A stretch of 5,589 nucleotides of DNA. Source: Acidobacteriota bacterium (lineage in GTDB: Bacteria; Acidobacteriota; Vicinamibacteria; Vicinamibacterales; UBA2999). Positions 1 through 5,589 of this stretch are shown here, one piece after another. Under the pieces are notes generated by a model. The model made no database searches. It worked only from the letters and a program-made list of their open reading frames with translations, and had not been told where the DNA came from. Each line of letters opens with the position of its first letter. The first letter of the stretch is position 1. Position numbers and translations under genes: made by a program. The stretch is taken from contig JADZBZ010000353.1 of assembly GCA_020851835.1 (NCBI GenBank), forward strand, positions 1 to 5,589, given 5' to 3'.

Positions 1-2
1 AC

Positions 3-692
3 CGCCGCACGCGCCTCGTGTCGGTGGCGTGGGTCTCGCACCACAACGGCTTCCGTCACGACATGCGGCCCCTCGCCGACCTGGCTCACGCGCACGGGGC
101 GCTCTTCTACACCGACGCCATCCAGGCCGTCGGCATGTTCCCGACCGATGTGCGGGCCGCGGGCGTGGACGTCCTGTGCGCCGGCACGTACAAGTGGCTG
201 CTGGGCAGCTTCGGCGTGGCGCCCTTCTTCGTACGCCGGGACCTGCTCGATCGGATCCGGCTGGATCGGTTCGGGGCGCTGCACGTGGAGCACGAGCGCA
301 GCGACGGCGGCTTCGATCTCTACAGGACGGCCAAGCGCTTCGACTACTCGACGCTGCCGTTCGCCGAGGTGTACCAGCTCGGTGCCGGGCTCGCCTATCT
401 GGAGCGCGTGGGCGTGGACCGCATCGAGGCGCACACCGTGGCGCTCGCGCACGAACTGCGCGCGGGGCTCGCGGCGCAGGGCCACCGGCTGTTCACGCCC
501 GAGGCCAACGGGTCGTCCATTGTCACCTACTACACGTCTGGGGACGCGGCGGCCGTGGCGGCGGCCTTCGACCGCGCCTCGATCGACGTGACCGTGCGCG
601 GCGCCGTCGGTCAGGTCCGCGTCTCGCCGGCGCTCTTCAACACGCGCGACGACATCGGCCGATTCCTCGCCGTAACACGGACGCTGGCCTGA
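3..692 (+). CDS. Class V PLP-dependent aminotransferase, C-terminal part (5' truncated)
   Basis: The reading frame is open from the left edge (first whole codon at 3), so the start codon lies outside the window; the GTG at 18 is an internal valine. The visible 229 residues match the second half of a class V aminotransferase (cysteine desulfurase / isopenicillin epimerase fold), whose members usually have about 370-400 residues, so roughly 150 are missing. Seen directly: the stretch SHHNG, then TDAIQAVG with the Asp (codon 114-116) expected to pair with the PLP pyridine nitrogen, and the motif GTYKWLLG, whose Lys (192-194) is the predicted Schiff-base lysine. The small C-terminal domain ends in VRVSPALFNTRDDI, typical of the family. 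The enzyme is cytosolic. Its substrate cannot be told from this part: cysteine desulfurase-like, epimerase-like and simple transaminase roles are all possible. It converges on the metal permease with a 36-bp gap, in which I see no clear terminator hairpin. Confidence 0.88.
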   Translation, partial: RRTRLVSVAWVSHHNGFRHDMRPLADLAHAHGALFYTDAIQAVGMFPTDVRAAGVDVLCAGTYKWLLGSFGVAPFFVRRDLLDRIRLDRFGALHVEHERSDGGFDLYRTAKRFDYSTLPFAEVYQLGAGLAYLERVGVDRIEAHTVALAHELRAGLAAQGHRLFTPEANGSSIVTYYTSGDAAAVAAAFDRASIDVTVRGAVGQVRVSPALFNTRDDIGRFLAVTRTLA

Positions 693-728
693 CCGCCCTC
701 CGCGCCGCGTTCGCCCGTTCGTCCGGCG

Positions 729-1565
729 CTACCCGCGCGCCACGATCGGCTTGGCGGCCGCCATCAGCACCAGCACCAGCCCGAACGTGCAGACGATGGT
801 GGCGCCGGTGGGTAGATCGAAGAGCACCGAAAAGTACATCCCGAGAATCGACACCACGGTACCCATGACCCAGCCGATGGCCAGCCGCACGCCGATGCGA
901 TCGGCGTAAATCATGGCCGCCACCGACGGCACGATCAGGTAGCAGAACACCAGCAGGACGCCGGCAATCGCCACCGACGAGGTGACGACGAAGCCGAACG
1001 ACAGGTAGAAGAGGAAGTCCCACAGCCTGAGGTGCACGCCCTCGGCCCGGGCACGATCGGGGTCCATCGAAATGAGGAGAAACCGCTTTCGATAGATGTA
1101 GTGGAACAGTCCGACGGCGCCGTAGAGGGCCGCGGTCTTGCCGACCTCGGCCCACGACACGGCGAGAATGTTGCCCACCAGCATGTCCTTGAGGTGCTCG
1201 CCCTGGGCGGTGGACTGGCTCATCGCCAGGATCGATGCCGCCGAGGCGACCGCATACGAGATGCCGATGACGGCCTCCTGCGGGATGCGCGCCTTCTGCC
1301 CGTGGTGCACCATCGAGAACACCGCCGCGCCGATGAAGGTGAACCCGAGGCTGAACCAGTAGACGCCGGGGCTGTGCGGGTCGCCGCCCGAGAAGGGCAC
1401 GAGCATGGCCACGGTGGCCCCGAGCGCGGCGATCTGCGCCAGCGACAGGTCAACGAAGATCACGCCCCGTTCGACCACGTGCACGCCGAGGTAGGTGTGA
1501 ATGCCGGTGAGGATGAGGCTCGCGGCAAAGGGCGCCGCCAGGAACTGGATGATGGCCGGATCCAT
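729..1565 (-). CDS. Metal (Zn/Mn-type) ABC transporter permease, ABC-3 family
   Basis: This 278-residue, strongly hydrophobic protein has about eight predicted membrane helices and is the usual length for ZnuB/MntB/PsaC-type permeases. Family marks seen: GVHVVERGVIFVDLSLAQ (27-44), at the place where classical members read R-x-x-F-x-x-D-A-L-S-H; EAVIGISYAVASAASIL near residue 97; GEHLKDMLVGNILAVSW, a cytoplasmic loop likely to contact the ATPase; and GVLLVFCYLIVPSVAA, matching the conserved G-x-LLV-x-x-L-L-I-x-P-A-x-x-A helix. The replacement of the classical DALSH by VDLSLAQ marks a divergent subclade. The ATG at 1563-1565 lies 2 bp after the stop of the binding-protein gene (TAGCGATG) without a strong Shine-Dalgarno site, which suggests translational coupling. 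Role inferred: inner-membrane channel for a divalent metal delivered by the upstream binding protein. Zinc or manganese is likeliest; the exact metal cannot be read from sequence. No ATPase gene follows. Confidence 0.9.
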   Translation of the reverse strand: MDPAIIQFLAAPFAASLILTGIHTYLGVHVVERGVIFVDLSLAQIAALGATVAMLVPFSGGDPHSPGVYWFSLGFTFIGAAVFSMVHHGQKARIPQEAVIGISYAVASAASILAMSQSTAQGEHLKDMLVGNILAVSWAEVGKTAALYGAVGLFHYIYRKRFLLISMDPDRARAEGVHLRLWDFLFYLSFGFVVTSSVAIAGVLLVFCYLIVPSVAAMIYADRIGVRLAIGWVMGTVVSILGMYFSVLFDLPTGATIVCTFGLVLVLMAAAKPIVARG

Positions 1566-1567
1566 CG

Positions 1568-2497
1568 CTAGCGGCCCAGGACCTGCTTGAAGGTGGTGGT
1601 CAGCAGGTTGATATCGTAGTCGAAGAGCGCGATGTAGTCGGTGGCGTCCCGCGCGCCGCCCACCGAGGGGGAGAGCACCAGGACCTTGCCGCCCACGTCG
1701 CGCGCAATGGCATCCGGGGTCTTCGTGTCGAAGTAGGGCTCGACGAGAATCACCTTGGCCTGCTGCCGCTTCATCTCGACCATCAACTCGAGCGTATGAG
1801 ACGGCGAAGGCGGAATCCCGGGCTTGGGCTCCACATAGCCGATCACATCGAGGCCGAAGCGCTCGGTGAAGTTCGGCCAGGAGCGATGGTAGGTCACCAA
1901 CTTGGTCCCCTTGTAGGGCGCCATCGCCGCCGCCCAGCGCTTCTCGGCGTCGCTGAGACGGCGGTCGAAGTCCGCGTACCGCTGCTCGAAATAGGGCTGG
2001 TCGGCCGGTGAGAGCCGGCCGAGCGCGGTGGCTATCGCCCTGGCCATGATGCGGCCGTTGCCCGGGTCGAGCCAGTAGTGGGGGTTACCCTGCGAGTGCA
2101 CGTCACCCATCGCCCGCGTGATCTGCCCGGTGGGTATTTCCAGAATCTGGACGCCCACCGAGGCGTCGAGATAGCCGGGGCTTCCAGGTTGAATCCGCGC
2201 GTTGCGGCTCTGCGTGAGCAGCGGCGGCAGCCAGCCGATCTCGAGCTCGCGCCCGATGACCACGAGCAGGTCGGCATCGTGCAGCTTGAGGATGAAGCTC
2301 GGCTTGGGCTCGACGAAGTGCGGGTCCTGGTACCCCCGGGCCATGGCATCGACCGACACCTTGTCGCCGCCGACCTCTCGCACCAGCGAGGCCAGGTCTT
2401 CGGTGGTGGTGACGACCTTCGGCGGCGCCGCGAAGGCCGGCGTCCCCAGGGTCGCCAGGGCCACGAGCGTCGTGAGAATCCGGTGGAAGAGTCGCAT
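1568..2497 (-). CDS. Periplasmic metal-binding protein of ABC transporter (ZnuA/MntC/PsaA-like, cluster A-I)
   Basis: I start this gene at the ATG at 2495-2497 because it gives a classic signal peptide (MRLFHRILTTLVALATLG, cleavage expected after AFA at residue 23) and has GGGAG eight bases upstream. The open frame extends further back to 2602, but that part overlaps the porin gene and is serine-rich nonsense. The 309-residue product has the family pattern of two lobes. The three likely metal ligands are His60 (QDPHFVEPKPS), His140 (GNPHYWLDP) and His204 (TYHRSWPNFTERFGL). The His-rich loop of many ZnuA proteins is absent. Where relatives carry a last acidic ligand, as in a LDPLG-type motif, this one reads LSPSVGG, followed by DYIALFDYDI. 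It binds metal in the periplasm and hands it to the permease encoded 2 bp downstream. Zinc is favoured by the three histidines, but manganese or iron is not excluded. Confidence 0.9.
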   Translation of the reverse strand: MRLFHRILTTLVALATLGTPAFAAPPKVVTTTEDLASLVREVGGDKVSVDAMARGYQDPHFVEPKPSFILKLHDADLLVVIGRELEIGWLPPLLTQSRNARIQPGSPGYLDASVGVQILEIPTGQITRAMGDVHSQGNPHYWLDPGNGRIMARAIATALGRLSPADQPYFEQRYADFDRRLSDAEKRWAAAMAPYKGTKLVTYHRSWPNFTERFGLDVIGYVEPKPGIPPSPSHTLELMVEMKRQQAKVILVEPYFDTKTPDAIARDVGGKVLVLSPSVGGARDATDYIALFDYDINLLTTTFKQVLGR

Positions 2498-2525
2498 GAT
2501 GAGAGCTCCCGGGAACTTCGTGTCG

Positions 2526-3788
2526 CTAGAACACGTGCGCGCCGTGCGCACCAATCGAGAAGAGGAACTGGAAGAGGAATTCGTTGGCGCGCACGCCGTC
2601 ACCGTAAGAGGTGTGGCGGTACTGACCGCGCACCTGGCTGAACTCGCTCGGCCAGTAGGTCAGGTAGAACGACCCGCCCTTGTCGACCGTGGAGGCATCG
2701 AAGGCCCGGGCCGATCGATCGTATCGCGCGCCGGCATACCACCGGCGCGCGAACTGGTAGTCGCCGCTGGCATAGAGCCCGAACGAGGTGTCGCCGGCCA
2801 CGCCGCCCTCGCGCGGCTGGCTCCAGATGAACTCGGAACGCGCCACGAACCGGCGATAGATGGCCCGGCGCAAGGGGCGGTAGCGAAACGTCGCGTCGAA
2901 GCCCATCAGACGCGTGGCCATATCACCTGACCCCAGCAGCACGGACGGCTCCACCCGGGAGGGCCCGTAGGCAACCGATCCGCCCAGGTCGATGTTGGTC
3001 CCCTCCGTCAGGTCGCGGTACCCGCGCAGGCGGCCGACGTAGACCAGCTTCGACCGCTGGCCCGACTCGAAGACATCCGAGGCGCCGTAGTAGGTCTCAC
3101 CCGTCGCCTCGAGGAACATGAAGGAGTTGTTCAGCAGGCGCGACACCGACAGCCCGGATTCGGAAATCCCCTCGTCGCCGCCCACCAGGTTCGCGGTGAC
3201 GAGCGGGCGGTCGGTCCACGGCAGCGCGTGCGTGTGCATCGCGTTGACCTTGCCGAACTGGGCGCGCATCTTGCCGGCCTTGAGCAGGAACTGGCCGGGC
3301 AGGGTGTTGAACGTCACGAAGCCCTCTTCGATCTCGAGGCCGCCGGGACCCGCCGACAGGAAGACGTCGGCGCGGGCATAAGGGTCGACGATGGCCTGGA
3401 AGGACGTCTCGACTTCTTCGAGGCCGAAGGTAGGCTGATCGCTGTTAGGGTTACGCCCGGCCGCGCCCAGCGAATTGCCGATGACGGCGATGTCGGGGTT
3501 GAAGACCTTGCCGCTGCTGACCGGGGCGACCGATACCGGAGCGGGCGCCGGTGGAGGCGCCACAGCCATCTGGCCGGCCAGTGCGGTCAACCGCGCCTCC
3601 AGGGCCGCAAGGCGGGCATCGTACTGCTCGCGCATCGCGGCCAGCTCGGTCTTGAGCCGTTCGACCTCGGCCTGGGCGTCCCGCAGCACCTGGTCGGCGG
3701 GCGGCACCGTCTGCCCGGTCGCAACGTCCGGGACGGACAGCGCACCGATGAGAACCGTTGTGAACAGGCCCAGCCGCATGACGCGCAT
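2526..3788 (-). CDS. Outer-membrane beta-barrel porin with N-terminal coiled coil, in metal-transport operon
   Basis: The product has 420 residues from the chosen ATG. Domains in order: signal peptide 1-25 (cleavage near ATG-Q); coiled coil at about 33-74 with hydrophobic residues spaced 3-4 apart (42, 45, 49, 52, 56, 63, 67, 70); a Pro/Ala linker at 78-90; then a beta-barrel from about 96, with alternating patterns such as YADVFLSAG-like strands and a C-terminal Phe, the usual barrel-assembly signal. The motif MHTHALPWTDRP (184-195) and the tail GAHGAHVF put two histidine pairs in the barrel domain. The coiled coil before a barrel recalls DcaP-like trimeric porins. It is the first gene of an operon with a metal-binding protein 28 bp downstream, so I infer that it lets metal, or a metal complex, cross the outer membrane. 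Start choice: in-frame GTG codons at 3800 and 3791 are alternatives; GGAGG at 3800-3804 fits 3791 or 3788 best. Confidence 0.82.
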   Translation of the reverse strand: MRVMRLGLFTTVLIGALSVPDVATGQTVPPADQVLRDAQAEVERLKTELAAMREQYDARLAALEARLTALAGQMAVAPPPAPAPVSVAPVSSGKVFNPDIAVIGNSLGAAGRNPNSDQPTFGLEEVETSFQAIVDPYARADVFLSAGPGGLEIEEGFVTFNTLPGQFLLKAGKMRAQFGKVNAMHTHALPWTDRPLVTANLVGGDEGISESGLSVSRLLNNSFMFLEATGETYYGASDVFESGQRSKLVYVGRLRGYRDLTEGTNIDLGGSVAYGPSRVEPSVLLGSGDMATRLMGFDATFRYRPLRRAIYRRFVARSEFIWSQPREGGVAGDTSFGLYASGDYQFARRWYAGARYDRSARAFDASTVDKGGSFYLTYWPSEFSQVRGQYRHTSYGDGVRANEFLFQFLFSIGAHGAHVF

Positions 3789-4001
3789 CACCGCATACAC
3801 CTCCGTCCTTCGATGATACGTCGCCTCGGGCGGGCAACCTGGTCACGTGTTGTCGCCGGCGGTCATTTTCTTCCGGGTGATGCGCCCGAACGCCGGTGGA
3901 TGCAGGGGTGCCGGCGTGTGCCGGTCACTGTGCTAGATTCAGGGTGCCGCTCAGGCCCACGGCGCACCACGTTTCCGTCCACATCGGCGGTACTGACACC
4001 C
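3789..4001. promoter_or_regulatory. Divergent intergenic region between metal operon and hydrolase
   Basis: These 213 bases separate two genes pointing away from each other, so the promoters of both should lie here. Candidate elements are weak. TGCTAGATT at 3931-3939 looks like an extended -10 box for the hydrolase, but I see no good -35 box 17 bases upstream. TATCAT (minus strand, 3818-3813) looks like a -10 box for the porin operon but lies very close to its start codon and also lacks a -35. GTGCCGG occurs twice, at 3908-3914 and 3918-3924, exactly 10 bp apart. The palindrome CACGTG sits at 3844-3849. I see no AT-rich dyad resembling a known Zur or MntR operator. Confidence 0.4.
3800..3810 (-). 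promoter_or_regulatory. Ribosome binding site of the porin gene
   Basis: On the minus strand this reads AAGGACGGAGG, followed by TGTATGCGGTGATG. The GGAGG part sits 8 bases before a GTG at 3791 and 11 bases before the ATG at 3788. The AAGGA part sits 5 bases before a GTG at 3800. The site therefore supports a start within these 13 bases but does not settle which one. All three are in frame and differ only in up to four N-terminal residues of the signal peptide. Confidence 0.6.
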
Positions 4002-5039
4002 ATGCACACACACCTGCGCACGATCACGTTCGTCCTGTCCCTCGTTGTCGCCACCGTCGCGTCCGCCTCGGCCCAGGGCCGCGCCATTCTGCCGCCGGCG
4101 CCCACCCCCACCGACGTGAAGCCCGGCAGCATCACGTGCGATGAGTGTCCGTATCCCTATCCGAGCAAGTACCTCGACATCAGCGTCTACAGCCAGGACG
4201 TCCGCATCTCATACATGGATATCGCCCCGCAAGGCACGCCCAATGGCCACACGGTGCTGCTGCTGCACGGCAACAACTTCGGGGGCTTCTACTTCAAGGC
4301 CATCATCGATGGCCTGGCGAAGGAGGGCTTCCGCGTCATCACCCCCGACCAGATCGGCTACGGCCGCTCGTCGAAGCCAATCGCGCCGTACAACCTCAAT
4401 TCGCAGGCTCGCAACACCTGGCTCATCCTGCAGCACGAAAAGGTCGAGAAGGCGATGGTGATCGGCCACTCGATGGGCGGCATGCTCGCCGCGCGGTTTG
4501 CGACACAGTACCCGAAGGCGGTCGAGCGGGTGGTGTTCTACAACCCCATCGGGCTCACCGACGGCCGGTTCGACCGGCCGATGCCGGAGATCGACGAGGC
4601 CTACCAGCGCACCCTGGAGACCGACTACCAGAGCACCCGCGCGGGCCTGAGCCGCTACGTGGCGCACGACCCGAAGGCCTGGAACCAGGAGTTCGAAACC
4701 TACGCCCGCATCCGCTATTCGTGGACGCTCAGCGCCGACTGGCCGCGGCTCGCCATGGTGCAGGCCCTCATCGGCCAGATGCTCTACGGCGACCCCGTCG
4801 TCTACGACTGGGCACACATCCAGGTGCCCACGCTCGCTTTCGGCGGCGCCGAAGACATGCTGCTCGGCACCGCGGCATCGTTCCAGGAACGGATGAACGT
4901 GCTCGCCATGACGATACCGAACGGCAACGGGCGCGTGCTGCTGCTCCCGGGGCTCGGTCACGTGCCCCACCTCGAGGCGCCCGATCGGGTGATGCCGCCG
5001 CTCGTGGCGTTTCTAAAGGAAGGACTGAGCGCGAACTAG
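4002..5039 (+). CDS. Exported alpha/beta-fold hydrolase
   Basis: I place the start at ATG 4002 because it begins a clear signal peptide (hydrophobic core at about 8-20, cleavage expected after ASA at 24). The frame stays open much further upstream, but only as the shadow of the porin gene. The product has 345 residues. Seen: oxyanion-region motif LLLHGNNFGG (86-95), PDQIGYGRSSKP (115-126), nucleophile elbow GHSMGG with Ser157, acid Asp285 in FGGAEDML, and base His320 in GLGHVPHLEAP. The triad is complete. A cap-like helical insert spans about 186-270. After the signal peptide come a Pro-rich linker and a Cys46-x-x-Cys49 pair in TCDECPYPYP, which could form a disulfide in the periplasm. The substrate is unknown; esterase, lactonase and C-C hydrolase activities all occur in this fold. 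No clear Shine-Dalgarno site precedes the start. No link to the divergent metal operon is evident. Confidence 0.9.
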   Translation: MHTHLRTITFVLSLVVATVASASAQGRAILPPAPTPTDVKPGSITCDECPYPYPSKYLDISVYSQDVRISYMDIAPQGTPNGHTVLLLHGNNFGGFYFKAIIDGLAKEGFRVITPDQIGYGRSSKPIAPYNLNSQARNTWLILQHEKVEKAMVIGHSMGGMLAARFATQYPKAVERVVFYNPIGLTDGRFDRPMPEIDEAYQRTLETDYQSTRAGLSRYVAHDPKAWNQEFETYARIRYSWTLSADWPRLAMVQALIGQMLYGDPVVYDWAHIQVPTLAFGGAEDMLLGTAASFQERMNVLAMTIPNGNGRVLLLPGLGHVPHLEAPDRVMPPLVAFLKEGLSAN

Positions 5040-5110
5040 CCGGACGCGCCACGACGCGACGAGCGCCGGTCGGCCCGACCAGACCATGGCGCACCCGTTC
5101 CGTGTCGCCG

Positions 5111-5120
5111 TAGGATGGGG
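5111..5120 (+). promoter_or_regulatory. AGGA ribosome binding site, or TAGGAT -10 box, before the lipoprotein gene
   Basis: The bases TAGGATGGGG just before GTG 5123 can be read in two ways. AGGA (5112-5115) is a Shine-Dalgarno site 7 bases before GTG 5123. Alternatively TAGGAT (5111-5116) is a -10 box placed 6 bases before the start, as seen for leaderless transcripts. Either reading favours GTG 5123 over GTG 5120. No -35 box is obvious. Confidence 0.35.
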
Positions 5121-5122
5121 TG

Positions 5123-5589
5123 GTGGGTGTTACGCAGGGCTGTTACCGACGAGGTGGCACGATCGTGGTGGCCACCGCCCTGCTGGCGAGCTGCGGCGGG
5201 TCCTCGGCATCGCCCGACCGGCCGGCCCCGGTACCAGGCGCGACCATCGTCTACGGGTCCGAGCGACTCGCCTGGAACCAGGACGGCAACACGTCGAGCC
5301 TCCAGTTCGTGGCCTACGTGGACGACAGCCCGGTTGCCCTCGATGCGAACTGCGCCACAACCCCGCTGCCGGCCCAGTGCTCGGCGCCGCTGCCCCCGCT
5401 GACCACCGGCGTGCACCGCATCGCGGTCGCCGCGGTGGCCGCGGAGTCGGCCGTCCCGGGTTTCGAGAGCGAGCGCTCCGAGTCGATCACGGTGCAGAAG
5501 GTCACCGCGAGATCGGTGGTCAGCGCGCTCTCGTTCCCCGACGCCGGTATCCCTTCATCCGCACCAGGGCTTGAATCGCTCGTGACCGC
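5123..5589 (+). CDS. Lipoprotein with N-terminal beta-rich domain (3' truncated)
   Basis: This frame is open from an in-frame stop at 5111-5113 to the right edge, so the gene is cut and its real length is unknown. The start at GTG 5123 gives a lipoprotein signal: two arginines at 9-10, hydrophobic core TIVVATALLAS, lipobox LASC with Cys24, then GGSSASPDRPAPVPG as a flexible linker. GTG 5120 is an alternative. The next part, GSERLAWNQDG through SLQFVAYVDDSPVALDANC, CSAPLPPLTTGVHRIAVAAV and ESERSESITVQKV, reads like a small immunoglobulin or fibronectin-like beta-sandwich with two cysteines that could pair. From memory, such a domain often precedes a PQQ-dependent sugar dehydrogenase-like (glucose/sorbosone dehydrogenase) beta-propeller in Acidobacteriota. 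That downstream part is not in the window, so the function is inferred only weakly. It follows the hydrolase by 83 bp on the same strand. Confidence 0.75.
   Translation, partial: MGVTQGCYRRGGTIVVATALLASCGGSSASPDRPAPVPGATIVYGSERLAWNQDGNTSSLQFVAYVDDSPVALDANCATTPLPAQCSAPLPPLTTGVHRIAVAAVAAESAVPGFESERSESITVQKVTARSVVSALSFPDAGIPSSAPGLESLVT

Noticed and set aside
693..728. Bidirectional terminator between the convergent aminotransferase and permease genes
   Set aside because: Only a 5-bp CGCCG/CGGCG pairing with a 16-base loop is visible, with no T-tract on either strand.
765..781. Short CAGCAC repeat
   Set aside because: It lies inside the permease gene and encodes the LVLVL part of its last membrane helix, so it is explained by protein sequence.
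2498..2602. N-terminal extension of the metal-binding protein from 2602
   Set aside because: It overlaps the end of the porin gene, encodes a serine-rich stretch unlike any signal peptide, and the ATG at 2497 has both a Shine-Dalgarno site and a proper signal peptide.
3228..4001. Upstream extension of the hydrolase frame, giving a 603-residue open frame from 3228
   Set aside because: This part is antisense to the porin gene and crosses the promoter region. The composition is Arg/Gly/His-rich shadow sequence, and the signal peptide begins only at ATG 4002.
5068..5080. Inverted repeat GGTCGGCCCGACC after the hydrolase gene as a terminator
   Set aside because: The perfect dyad leaves a one-base loop, so only a 4-bp stem is realistic, and no T-tract follows.
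4145..5113. Long open frame in a second phase over the hydrolase, and the antisense open frame 4209-4970
   Set aside because: Both are rich in Arg, Ala, Gly and His as expected for shadow frames of GC-rich DNA. The hydrolase frame carries the complete catalytic motifs.
5086..5574. Open frame of 162 codons at the right end
   Set aside because: It is an Arg/Gly-rich shadow of the lipoprotein frame that starts at 5123, which has a lipobox and normal protein composition.

Overview
The window is GC-rich (roughly two thirds G+C by eye), densely coding, and reads as chromosomal DNA from a Gram-negative, double-membraned bacterium. It encodes an outer-membrane beta-barrel, periplasmic proteins with Sec signal peptides and a lipoprotein. 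The protein styles recall Acidobacteriota (Vicinamibacteria-like) or Gemmatimonadota. That placement is inference from remembered family resemblance; there is no rRNA or other taxonomic marker here.

Layout. (1) 3-692, plus strand: the C-terminal part of a class V PLP-dependent aminotransferase, cut by the left edge. (2) 729-3788, minus strand: a compact operon read right to left, made of an outer-membrane porin with an N-terminal coiled coil, a periplasmic metal-binding protein of the ZnuA/MntC/PsaA type, and an ABC-3 family metal permease of the ZnuB type. The gaps are 28 bp and 2 bp. (3) 3789-4001: a divergent intergenic region that must hold the promoters of the operon and of the hydrolase. 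(4) 4002-5039, plus strand: an exported alpha/beta hydrolase with an intact Ser-Asp-His triad. (5) 5123 to the right edge, plus strand: the start of a lipoprotein gene with no stop codon in the window.

How the genes work together. The operon looks like a two-membrane route for a divalent metal, probably zinc or manganese: porin across the outer membrane, binding protein through the periplasm, permease across the inner membrane. The ATPase expected for such a transporter is absent. The permease is followed after 36 bp by the convergent aminotransferase gene, so an ATPase encoded elsewhere would have to serve. The binding protein keeps three candidate metal-binding histidines but seems to lack the usual fourth, acidic ligand. 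The hydrolase and the lipoprotein have no evident link to metal uptake.

I found no mobile element, CRISPR array, tRNA or rRNA, and no convincing evidence of a wholly new system. The points most worth a second look are the porin-plus-transporter operon without its ATPase, the histidine pairs in the porin, the altered metal site of the binding protein, and the lipoprotein gene at the right edge.
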